NCBI RefSeq assembly: GCF_000143415.4
Contig: NW_003314306.1
Span: 330,814 to 394,813, forward strand
Direction of reading: 5' to 3'
Origin: Selaginella moellendorffii
Lineage: Eukaryota > Streptophyta > Lycopodiopsida > Selaginellales > Selaginellaceae
Length of the DNA stretch: 64,000 nt
The notes under the pieces: model-generated
What the model was told of the DNA's origin: nothing
Databases searched by the model: none
Seen by the model: only the letters and a program-made list of their open reading frames with translations
Program-made: the position numbers and the translations under genes
Shown: in pieces, positions 47,060 to 56,663 of the stretch
Layout: each line of letters starts with the position of its first letter
How positions within the stretch are numbered: position 1 is the first letter of the stretch

Positions 47060-48050
47060 GAGGGGGCTAGGGCTTGATCCAAGGTGACCACTCTGACCGT
47101 ACGCCTGGATCATCGAGTTCCAGGACCTCTCGGCATTCGATCAAATACTCTCCTAGCGTCCTCCAGGTGACCGCTCTCAGCGTACACTGCGATCATTGCG
47201 TTCCACGGGTTTGTGTAGCAGCCTTGCTTCTCGCTCCTCCCTGCTCCGACCAAAGATCATGGAGTTCCAAGACGTGACATCCGCCAAAACGCCAGCTTGG
47301 CATCGCTGATATGCCGGGCATGGGCATATCCCGTCCAAGAGATGATAATCTTCCAAGGCATTTGATCAGAAATTCCCTTGGCTTCCTCCGCAGATTGACA
47401 CTGCACGCAAGCCAGAATTGCTGCACCAAGTCCCGGCAAGGCACTTTTTCAAAGACCCTGATACAATCCTCTTGGTGCCCAGATTGGGCATAAGCTGCTG
47501 ATCTTGTGTTCCACGATGTTATATCCCTTCTCGGAATTTCTGGGAAGAGGCTCAAAGCTACCCCACATGACCGTCTATCCATACGCTACTCGTATGGTCG
47601 TCCTCGCCACGGCATCCTTGTGAGAAATCCATCAAACAGCCTTCTCGCTAGAACCATATACCTGTTGTGGGAATACGCTGCTACCATGGTCGTCAAAGAA
47701 ACGCCGTCTTTCGGTGGCATCTGATCGCATCACAGCCTTGCAGTGTGATACTATCCAGCGGTGTAATACGCGGTGATAATAGATGCCCATGATGCCAATC
47801 CCAAAACGGCATTCTATCAAAGAGCCACTGTGATCGATCGATATGCCGAAGCTGGGCATTTTCTTAGACCAAAACGTTCCAGGATACTTGATCCTTCTCT
47901 AGAACAGCGATGGCGTGCAATAGTTCTTCTTCGCTTTCAGGAACTATAGAGCGTCTTATCGTGATGTTTCTCCTCAAGATCATACATTGCAACCAATGAT
48001 GATCCCACGCTCTGAGACGCGCTTGGCATGGCCACCGGTAGATCACCGGT
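47060..48050 (-). pseudogene. Broken PPR gene
   Basis: Minus-strand pieces in different frames are recognisable PPR motifs: NPWNAMIAVYAESGHLEDAR then VFDRMP at about 47110-47210, DITSWNTRSAAYAQSGHQED at about 47470-47540, and DQVSWNVLV near 47870. Between them are frameshifts and stops. It is in the spacer between the two PPO arms and is unrelated in detail to the intact PPR gene at 38.4 kb (no GKLVK insertions seen). It is a decayed member of the large PLS family. Confidence 0.75.
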
Positions 48051-48390
48051 TCCGGGACAAGAGCGCTGGAGAGCTCGCATTGTATGGCGGGATTGCCGTT
48101 GTCGGGTTTGCGATTGGAGGTAGTGTGCCGAGCTCGCTGGAAATCTTGCTGCTGGTTCCCGAGGCGCTCCAGGCAATAGGCAGTGGGCGTGGGCTACTCG
48201 ATCCTCATCGCTGGTAAGCGATCATATGATCCATCCCCCTATTTTCCTCGCATTTTTTCTTTTGAATGTAAAGTTTTCTTTTCCTGATAATCCCTTTCGT
48301 TTCCCAGTTGTTTTTTTTTTCCAGCGATGGTGGAGGGAGCACACTCGTGCGAAGCAAAAAATCGTGCATCGAATGGTTGAGTGGAGCTAT

Positions 48391-49165
48391 ACCAAATGAT
48401 AAACTTGAGACGAGAGTCCCGATCGCCAGCGTCAAAGTTTTGCTGGAAGAAGTTGAGGAGCGCGACGGTGATGTTCGTGGCCGAGCTTGGCATCGTCTTG
48501 TGCTGCTTCCGCTAGCTTCTCATTCCGAAAGGATCCGGAAAACTAGACTTTCCAGGCATCTTTTCCAGCTTTGCTTGACACGATCGGGGTGACATACAAT
48601 CTCTGCCTTGGGAGCGGACACGAGCAAGGATCGGTACGGTTTTTATATGCTAGGAAGGCGAAACGCCATAGACTTTGTGAGTGATTGTTGTCTCTTAACT
48701 CTCTTCTCACTCCAAGAACGCGAAAGTAGGGGAGCACCGAAAGAAAGAGGGGAAGAACCTCGCGAATCGCTGATCCTCCTTTGCAGCATTCGTCCATCCA
48801 TCCGACGGAGCGTTTCTTTTTGCGATTTCTTTTATTCTTTATTTATTTATTTTTTGTTGCAGAGGCATGGTTGCTGCCTAGCAAGTTGCTCGCCGGTCAC
48901 CTCAAGAACAGGCTTTTGCTCGCTCCTTTTCTCGGCTCTTCCAACTTTATTCTAAGTGGAAGAACTTCGTCTATCCACTGAATTTTACATACAGAAGGGG
49001 TGATTTGGCGCATCTCTGATCTTTGGATCTTCATACGAATTCACAAGAATGTTATGGAATAAAGAGTTCTTTTGAGTGAGGAGGAGAACACAGAATCGGC
49101 ACTATAAACCTGGGGAAAATGCTCAAATAATCTTAAGGCGGAATCGAGATATCCAGGCGCTGATC
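48391..49165 (+). pseudogene. Truncated copy of the seipin 3' end and downstream DNA (2)
   Basis: It matches 33293-34890 in order with large deletions: ATGATAAACTTGAGACGA at the left, VFVAELGIVLCCFR-type coding now out of frame, the ATCGGTACGGTTTTTATATG segment, then GCCTAGCAAGTTGCTCGCCG followed by a long near-identical run at about 48880-48955 (source 34350-34425), and GAAAATGCTCAAATAATCTTA near 49120. The seipin coding part is broken. Unlike copy 1 it extends far past the seipin stop. Confidence 0.8.
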
Positions 49166-49300
49166 TATGCCTCGAACACCGCCACGGTGATCCTTGCCGT
49201 GTGCTTCTTCGGGAACTTTGTAGAGCGGTGACGTAATGGCAAGCAGATCCTTGTGTAAGCGAGTTGACGACGATACTTGATCTTCCTCTCTTTGTGGCCG

Positions 49301-49840
49301 TCATAAGGTTCCCGTGGCCGAGGCTAGTGGATCTTCCAAGCCTTGTGCTTTGAGGGACTTGAGGTTCTTCTTTGCAGGAGCTCCTTCTTCGACCATCATC
49401 TTCTTGGCAGCCTCAATCCATCGCAAGGCACCACATGAGAGCTGGAGGTGGCGCCAGTGGCACTCGTGCTTTAAAATCCACTGCAAGAAAGGATTCAGAT
49501 CCCGATCCTTCCAAACACCATCATCGGGTGCATGCAACTCCTGGAGCACATTCCGAAAATACACCTCCACAAACCCAGGCTCATCGTAGCTATGTGCTAT
49601 GTTTGCCAGACGGTCAGCAGCAGCTCCGGTATGGTAAGCCCAATAACAGCCATATTTCTTGACAGGACAAAACCGGTGCTCCGGAGCTTCCACACAGGGT
49701 ACTGCATGTAGTCCTCCAACTGAATTCCGAAGTGCACACCATTTCTCCAAACGATGCAGTCTGGACTCCTGTGCAATGATTCCTGGACTCCTGTGCAATG
49801 ATTACCAAAGGCATCGTGCAGCTTACTGAACAACACTCTA
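49301..49840 (-). pseudogene. Trypsin-fold-like family fragment, copy 3 (C-terminal part)
   Basis: The minus strand starts in one frame (GVHFGIQLEDYMQYPVWKLR, 49597-49836) and continues in another (YDEPGFVEVYFRNVLQELHA, then ILKHECHWRHLQLSCGALRW and IEAAKKMMVEEGAPAKKNLK, 49301-49620), so a frameshift near 49640 breaks it. The last part matches the 41107-41220 end of copy 1. A 20-bp sequence (CCTGGACTCCTGTGCAATGA) is repeated in tandem near 49760-49800. The family name is unknown to me. Confidence 0.5.
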
Positions 49841-49877
49841 TCGCAAAAAAGTTTGATATCCGCTTAGCTCATATGAA

Positions 49878-50245
49878 AGGTCTGTCCTCCTAGCCACGGG
49901 AAATGAAATAGTGGAGGCTTGCTCTCTAAAATCTCTGGAAATGTAACCAAATGAGACCGGACGAAATGTTGCAAGCCTCCATGTTTGAGACATAGTGCTA
50001 ACCCAAAATAATTTACTTTGCTTAAGCAAACCAAAAGACACGCAATAATAGCACATGCTCATTTAGCTGATTTTTTGCCAAAAAGCTTGACGCACGTGTC
50101 TAAAAGACTTACAAAACTTTGTAGAGTACCTGTGACTTTTTCTTCTGGAGTACTCCCACGAGAACCGTTCGTTCGTAATTAAGGGCTCCGCTTTGTAAGA
50201 AAGCAAAGCACCATTCTTACAAATGTGCCACGCTTAGCCATGTCT
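49878..50245 (+). repeat. Direct repeat, PPO-type upstream sequence (copy 1)
   Basis: About 370 bp here match 53114-53489 in the same orientation, from AAGGTCTGTCCTCCTAGCC to TTAGCCATGTCT. In the second copy the end runs straight into a PPO coding sequence; here it does not, but PPO copy B begins 470 bp further on. It contains AGTACTCCCACGAGAACC, also present just upstream of copy B (about 50622). Confidence 0.85.
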
Positions 50246-50543
50246 GTAGGATTTGCGGAAAATGGCTCGGTAGCTACTTCATTGCGTTTTGGTGGTTATA
50301 TACAAGAGGATTAGCAACTCTTGCCGGTTATGTGATGTGGCTAGTGCTCCTTCTCAAGGTTTCCGTTACCTAGCTTGAGTGTCTTTAGGAAGACTTGATC
50401 CTGTACACGAGGTAGAGCCTGCAGCAACAAAATTCCAGAAGAATTTTGCCTTTGTCGATGAGTTCCCAGATGAAATGGAACCTCAGTTCGGTGTGCTTCA
50501 TTCTTGAATGGAATCGAGAGTTCCTTGTGAGAGCAATGGCAGA

Positions 50544-53077
50544 TGACACGGGGTTCTCGTGGATCAAAATGTCCGATCACAATGGACAGCTTTGGTCCCT
50601 TCCGATGTGAAATATTATCTCAGCCCAGTACTCCCACGAGAACCATGTGAACTCGTTCGCCGTTTAAAAAGGTATCGCTTCCCAATGCGTTGATAGTTGA
50701 ATCTCTCATCCAGCATGGATTCGCTGCTGGGCATGTCTTCCGCGGCACTCTCGCTCGATCGCGTCAAGCTCAAGCACCGGAGCCGATGCCCACTTCTGCC
50801 CAATCGCTCCCGGGGTACGCTCAAGATCACCGCCAATGCCAGGAAAGAAGCCAATGCAGCAACAGGGGAGTCTGGTAATCCCTCTTTCCCCTCCAAGAAA
50901 GGTAGCTCCACTCCGGCCTCGATCATCGATCGCCGCGAGCTCCTGGCAGGAACAATCGCCGGCGGAGCTTCGCTCGCGGCGTCCCCTACTGGTCCCGCGC
51001 TCGCCGAGCCCGTGGGATCGCCCACCTTCAAGCGCTGCCAGCCCGCCAACATCGCCAACACCAACACCTTCGTGGCGTGCTGCCCGCCGAAGCCCAAGCG
51101 CGACACCATCGACTTCAAGCCCGACACCGGCCCCATGCGCATCCGCCCCGCCGCCCATCTCGTGGACGAGGACTACATCCAGAAGTACAACGAGGCCTAC
51201 GCCAAGATGCGCGCGCTCCCCTCGGATGATCCCCGGAGCTTCCGGCAGCAGGCAAACGTCCACTGCGTCTACTGCAACTTCGGCTACCGCCAGGAGGGCG
51301 ATCCAAAGTCAACCCTCCAGATCCACTTCAACTGGCTCTTCCTGCCGTGGCACCGCTGGTACCTCTACTACCACGAGAAGATCTTGGGCAGTTTGATCAA
51401 CGATCCAACCTTCGCGCTGCCGTTTTGGAACTGGGACAACCAGGACGGGGGGAGCTACATCCCGGAGATGTTTCGGCGCGAGGGCACCCCCATCTTCGAC
51501 GCCAATCGCAACGAGGCGAACTACGCGCCCGCGCGAGTGGATCTCGGCTACGCGCCCGGCGTCGACCCCAGCTTCGGCGAGCCCACCTACAAGACCGACG
51601 ATCAGATCCGCCAGGACAACATCTCCGTCATGTACAACAACGTCGCTAAGGTCAAGCTCCAGGACGCCTTCTTCGGCGCTCCCATAAGGTACGTGTGCAT
51701 GGCCAGAAAAAGGTGACGAGCCATGTCTTATGCAGGAAAGGAAACAATAATGGTGGCGATGGATCCCTGGAGAAAGCCCCACACACGGCCGTGCACATCT
51801 TTGGTGGCAGCCCCAATAACCCCAATGGTGAGGACCTGGGCAACTTCTACTCGGCCGGGAAGGATCCACTCTTCTACTGCCACCACGGTAACGTGGACAG
51901 GATGTGGGACGTGTGGAGGTCCCTGGGAAACCAGGACTTCACGGACGCCGACTACCTCAACACCGAGTTCCTCTTCTTCGATGAGAACCAGGACCTCGTT
52001 CGCGTCAAGGTGAAAGATTCCATCGACAACCAGACGAAGCTCAAGTACAAGTACGCGTCCATGCCCCAGGACAAGGTCTGGATCAACTACAAGCCACTGC
52101 CGCTCGCAAAGACGGCCTTCGCGCAGCCCAAGAGTTCGATCGTTGCTTCGTTGGTTCCTGGAGCTACTGCTATGGCGGCTGAGTATCCACTCGTGAAATT
52201 CTCGTCCCAGAACGCCGAGCCTGTCAAGGTTGGAGCGGGCCCGCTGACGATCACGGTGGCGCAGCCCAAAGGCAGCGCTTCGGACGAGCTCCTGGTCCTG
52301 GAAGAGATGGTGGTTGGGATGCAGAATAACACTAACTTCAACGTGTTCATCAATCTCCCTGAGGCCAACGAGACCACCACGCTCTCCTGCGCCGAGTACG
52401 TCGGCTCTTTCTACAACATCCCCCACTTCATGCCCGGGATGACCGAGTCGAGCACTCGGACCACCAACGCCCGCTTCTCCATCAAGCCCAACGTCGAGAT
52501 CTTGGGGTTGAAGGACGCGGACAAGCTCGTTGTCACTCTGGTGCCGCGCGGGAAGGACAAGGAGAAAGTCTTCACGTTCAAGGGGGCCAGCATCGAGTAC
52601 GCTTGATTTTTTATGGAGCTCTAACTTTCGTTCTGTTTCATTTGGGTTCCTGTTATTGGAAAAAGAACACCAGAAAGCCAGCTGGCATGGTAAAAGGAAA
52701 TCGAAATGGTGTTACTTGATGTTGCAATTTCCAATGTGAAGATAAAGCTTTCTACGTAGATGCACTATCTAGACCAAAAATGCCACAATGAGAAGTATTC
52801 TAAGAAAGATCAAACAACGCTTCCAACGAATGAAGACTCCTTGAGGCTACAGCTCTACTTGAATCTGTTTGATCTACAACCTGCAAGGAATCTCACTTGA
52901 GAAAAAATCTTCATAGGCCGGGAAAGCCGACTAAACGCTGAGAAAATTGATACATGAAAGATTCTAAAATCCCAGGAAACCTTTTTCTCTCTTCCTGTAC
53001 GTTCCAAGCCTGGTAAAAGTTATAGAAACCGTTCTCTTGACAGGATATTGTCTCCGGAATAGCTTCGATTGAGCTCA
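50544..53077. repeat. Right arm of the large inverted repeat carrying PPO copy B
   Basis: Reverse complement of 43772-46338. The inner edge is at GACACGGGGTTCTCGTGG (50544) and the outer edge near GCTTCGATTGAGCTC (53077). Flanking non-coding sequence is conserved on both sides of the gene, so the duplicated unit included promoter and 3' region. Confidence 0.85.
50715..52606 (+). CDS. Polyphenol oxidase, copy B
   Basis: Two exons (50715-51688, 51736-52606) have the same lengths (974 and 871 nt) and phase as copy A and encode 614 residues. I count about six amino-acid differences from copy A (for example KLKHR for KLQHR, GPMRIRP for GPMRTRP, NQDGG for NQEGG, KVKLQDAF for KVKLRDAF, VKFSSQN for VKSSSQN). 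The twin-arginine lumen signal, CuA and CuB histidines and both C-terminal domains are intact. The upstream in-frame ATG at 50697 is less likely than 50715, which matches copy A. A TTTAAAAAGG element about 50 bp upstream may serve as TATA box. It is transcribed away from copy A, with the spacer between their 5' ends. Confidence 0.93.
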
Positions 53078-53113
53078 AACAAACGTTATAGCTCAAATGA
53101 AACAAGCTGTTCT

Positions 53114-53489
53114 AAGGTCTGTCCTCCTAGCCACGGGAAATGAAGCAGTGGAGGCTTGCTCTCTAAAATCTCTGGAAATGTAACCAAATGAAACCGGACG
53201 AAATGTTGCAAGCTATGTTTGGGTATAGAATCACATGGTGCTAACCCAAAATAATTTACTTTGCTTAAGCAAACCAAAAGACATGCAATAATAGCACATG
53301 CTCATTTATCTGTTTTTTTGCCAAAAAGCTTGACGCACGTGTCTAAAAGACCTATCAAACTTTGTGTGACTTTTTCGCCTGGAGTACTCCCACGAGAACC
53401 GTGTGACTCGAGTTCGTTCGTAATTAAGGGCGCCCCTTTATAAGAAAGCAAAGCACCATTCTTACAAATGTGCCACACTTAGCCATGTC
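53114..53489 (+). repeat. Direct repeat, PPO-type upstream sequence (copy 2)
   Basis: Second copy of 49878-50245. It includes TATAAG at 53439-53444 and ends at the start of the PPO pseudogene (ATG at 53485). Confidence 0.85.
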
Positions 53490-54298
53490 TCCCGCGGCAC
53501 TCGCGCCAAGCTCCAGCACCGGTCCCGATGCTGCCCGGGCCGCTCATGATCACCGCCAGCGCCAAGAAAGAAGCCAATGCATAAGGTACGTGTGCATGGC
53601 CTTGATTCTAAAAGGTGACCAATGTCTCATTCAGGAAAGGAATGTGGGTGGCGATGGATCCCTGGAGAAAGCCCCACACAAGTCTTTGGTGGCAGCCCCA
53701 AGAACTCTCATGGCGAGGACCTGGGCAACCCACTCTTCTACAGCCACCACGGTAACGTGGACCGGATGTGGAACGTGTGGAAGACTGAAAAGCGGAAACG
53801 AGGACATCGACAACGAGCAAGCCTACAGCCGTGGCTTGAAGTTGATCCAGCTGCTTCGTTGGTTCCTGGAGCTACTGCTATGGCGGCCAAGTATCCAGTC
53901 GTGAAATCCTCGTCCCAGAACGGGGAGCCTGTCAAAGTTGGAGCGGGCCCGCTGGCGATCACGGTGGCGCAGCCCAAAGGCAGCGCTCGGGACGAGATCC
54001 TGGTCCTGGAAGAGATGGAGATTGGGATGCCTACCTTCAACGTGTTCATCAATCTCCCTGAGGCCAACGAGAGCACCACGGTCGCCTGCGCTGAGTACGT
54101 TGGCTCCTTCAACAACATCCCCCACTTCATGCCCAGGATGACCGAGTCGAGCACCCGGACGCCCGCTTCTCCATCAAGGAGAACGTCGAGATCTTGGGCT
54201 TGAAGGACACGGACAAGATCGTTGTCACTCTGGTGCCGCGCGGGAAGGACAAGGAGAGAGTCTTCACGTTCAAGGGGGCCAGCATCCAGGACGCTTGA
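53485..54298 (+). pseudogene. Polyphenol oxidase pseudogene, CuA region deleted
   Basis: The start matches PPO copy B from its second Met (MSSAALS, here MSPAALA). At about 53581 the sequence jumps from GAAGCCAATGCA straight to TAAGGTACGTG at the intron border, losing about 830 bp: the lumen signal, the CuA site and most of the tyrosinase domain. Exon 2 follows with frameshifts and a second internal deletion near 53790-53850 that removes most of the DWL domain. A CuB remnant with a HHGNVDRMWNVW-type sequence is recognisable in one frame, and the KFDV-like end is present. It cannot make an active enzyme. The upstream repeat and TATA-like box are retained. Confidence 0.9.
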
Positions 54299-54461
54299 TT
54301 ATCGTTGGAGCTCTAAGCCTGTGCTGTTTGATTTGATTTGCTTTCCTGTGTATTGGAAAAAGAAAACCAGAAAACCAGCTGACATTGTAAGAATGAAATC
54401 GAAATGGTGTTACTTGATGTTTCAATAACCAATGTGAAGCTGGCGGAAGCTCTCTACTGCA

Positions 54462-55716
54462 TCAGGACGACGATGTCTTGTAGATCCAACTGTCTAGGCA
54501 GTATCCTACCAAAAATGCTCCGGCTAAGTCGCCAACGGCCAGACCTGGTCGAACACGCACAACGAAAGGAATGTAAGCTGGAAGCGAAGAAAAGGAAGCA
54601 CTCACCAATCCATGTTCCCGTGGAAGGCTTTATTAGCACAGCCCCACACCCGGCTCCAATCGATGCACACGTTAGCGATGCCACTGCCTTTAAGGAGTTC
54701 CCAGCTGTTCTTCGTGCCAAGCTGTGGAGGACATCTATCTCTTTCTTGTTCCCTTTGGCGCGGCCCGGGTTTTGCCTGTGAATGTAGATAACTCTCCCGG
54801 ATCTGTAAATATCAAGAACTTCTTGGACCAGGCAACTCGCTCCAACTCCGAGAGCATGAGCTGAGAAAAAACAAGACCAAAGTAAAATCGCAACTGCTTT
54901 GAAAAAACTGTGTCTGAACCTCGGAAGGTTGTTTTCGCGACACCCGTGAATAATTCGATCTTCGTGATGTGTCTTCTGGCCTTTCTCACGGCAGACTTTG
55001 GAACGTCTGGAAGATAAAACGCGTTAGAACGAGAGCAAAGAAGCTCACACGCAAACCTTTTAAAAGCTTCCAAGCAGTCCGGGCGGAGACGACTTGCACA
55101 ACAATGCGCTCCAAAACTCGCCTCACAGTGATTACAGAAACCTACAACAACAGGAAAAGAAAAACATAAGCTCTCAGGCAAAGAAAAAGAAAGAAGATGG
55201 TTTACCTCGCGGAAAGCGTGAGTCCCCGAGCGCTTGAAAGCCAGCCTGAAATCCGGAGAAGTCTCCGTGGGACGATCCTCTTCGTCGTCCTCGTCCTCCT
55301 CGACCTTCATGTACGCCTCGAGCAGCGGGAGGAAATTCACGAGCAGCGCTCGCAACCCAGTGGTGCCAAGAGCTTTCGGCCGGAACGCCGAGAAGAGCGG
55401 CTTGAGCTCGATGTCGTAAGTCTTGAACGCATATCTCTTGCTCTCCTCGGTTCCATACGTGGGCATCCATCTCCCCAGCCAGTCGTCCTCGGACGAGTCG
55501 ACTTTGGCATCGCAGAACGCCCAGTTCCTGGACAAGCGTCAGATCACGCAACCCGGCATTGAAATCTGGAAGGGCATTTCCCTAGAAGTATCGATGGAAG
55601 GTTTCTTACCTGGGAAACAGAGACGCGATCCCAGCTACCGATGAAGCGCTTAAGAGCGCGGCGGAATGCAAGGCGTTGCTCGATGAGGAGTCGAGAGCCA
55701 GCGCCAAGCCTTCCAT
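54462..55716 (-). CDS. Conserved plant protein, probable membrane C-terminus
   Basis: Six exons on the minus strand (55610-55716, 55206-55527, 55057-55141, 54920-55006, 54606-54860, 54462-54577) join in frame to 323 residues. The N-terminus is Ser/Ala-rich (MEGLALALDSSSSNALHSAA), the next part contains WAFCDAKVDSSEDDWLGRW and an acidic EEDEDDEED run, then VITVRRVLERIVVQVVS and a basic stretch. The C-terminal third has Gly/Ala-rich hydrophobic segments (NSLKAVASLTCASIGAGCGA and GLAVGDLAGAFLVGYCLD). It looks like a conserved plant membrane protein of unknown function; plastid location is a guess. It converges with the PPO pseudogene and lies 176 bp downstream of the CCCH gene on the same strand. 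Confidence 0.7.
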
Positions 55717-55892
55717 CGCCTAGCACGAAGAATTAGGTCACACAGACAACAAAGAACAAAGAAGCGAGTATATTCTAGTTTTATTCTAAAGAATGGATGC
55801 CGCCGAGAGAGAGCTTCGATCTGGCGGGCCACTGGATCTTGGATCGATTGCTGCATCGTCGCGTGGGAGGAGCTGCGATCTAGAAATGCTGA

Positions 55893-56326
55893 TCAGAGGC
55901 AGATCTCGCGGAACACCGGCAGCCTGGATCTTGGAGCCATGGCGGCCGCGTTGTCGTGGAGGAGGAGCTTGGTGAGATTCATCGCCGGCGCGACGAGCGG
56001 GGGGAGCTTGACGTCGGACAGCTTAGGCGTGGCGTGGATGAATCGGCAGCGCTTGCCGTAGGGACAGGTTCCAGCCGCGGAGAATGTCCTGCAAACCTGG
56101 ATTTGAAAGATTATCGATCGATCAACGAAATATCTGTGAGAGAGGAGATCGAGGAGAGCGAGATTTCTACCTCGGTCTTGTATTTCGGATGCCGATTGAC
56201 TGGCCGGAGATCTTCCTTGCCGTGAGCAAACTGGCACTTGTTGCCGTAGCGACAGGAGCCCGTCTCCTCCCACGATCGGCACAGCTCCGTCTTGTACAGC
56301 TTGCTCGCGTCCGATTCCTCGGCCAT
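55893..56326 (-). CDS. Tandem CCCH zinc-finger protein (TTP/TIS11-type)
   Basis: Two exons (56171-56326 and 55893-56096) give only 119 residues. Two CCCH fingers, each led by a YKTE motif, occupy most of the protein: [20 protein letters not shown] with CQFAH, then [20 protein letters not shown] with CRFIH. The C-x8-C-x5-C-x3-H spacing with the YKTEL lead-in is that of tristetraprolin/TIS11 proteins, which bind AU-rich RNA 3' ends and promote decay. This form is minimal: almost nothing precedes the fingers and a 40-residue tail follows. The 74-nt intron falls exactly before the second finger's first Cys. It is divergent from the C2H2/NYN-like gene. Confidence 0.88.
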
Positions 56327-56663
56327 CGCCTTGGCGATCGATCGATGGAGAGGACAGTGGAAATATTTCGAGCGCTCAAAACGAGCGCTCTCCCAAGAAC
56401 TCCAAGAACAATGAGAGAAAGAGAACTAAAAAGAGAAATGTGAGTAAAGCCTAGAAATCTCTCGTCCTCTCGTATTTGTACTCCCGCCAATTCCCTCTAG
56501 AAAGTTTTTAACCCCACTCATTGTCACAATGATTGCCAGGTAAGAAATCCAAAGCTTCACTAGCTTTCAAACTCAACCGTTCGCACGAATATCCCCTAAA
56601 CCCCCCGTGATTATTCGCATCTTTCAACCGGCCACTGGAATATTCACCGTTAGAACCCTAAAA
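56327..56663. promoter_or_regulatory. Divergent promoter region with telo-box
   Basis: 337 bp separate the two divergent start codons. AGAACCCTAAAA lies directly before the ATG at 56664 and CCCCTAAACCCCC near 56594. These are telo-box-like. Shared control is inferred. Confidence 0.4.
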
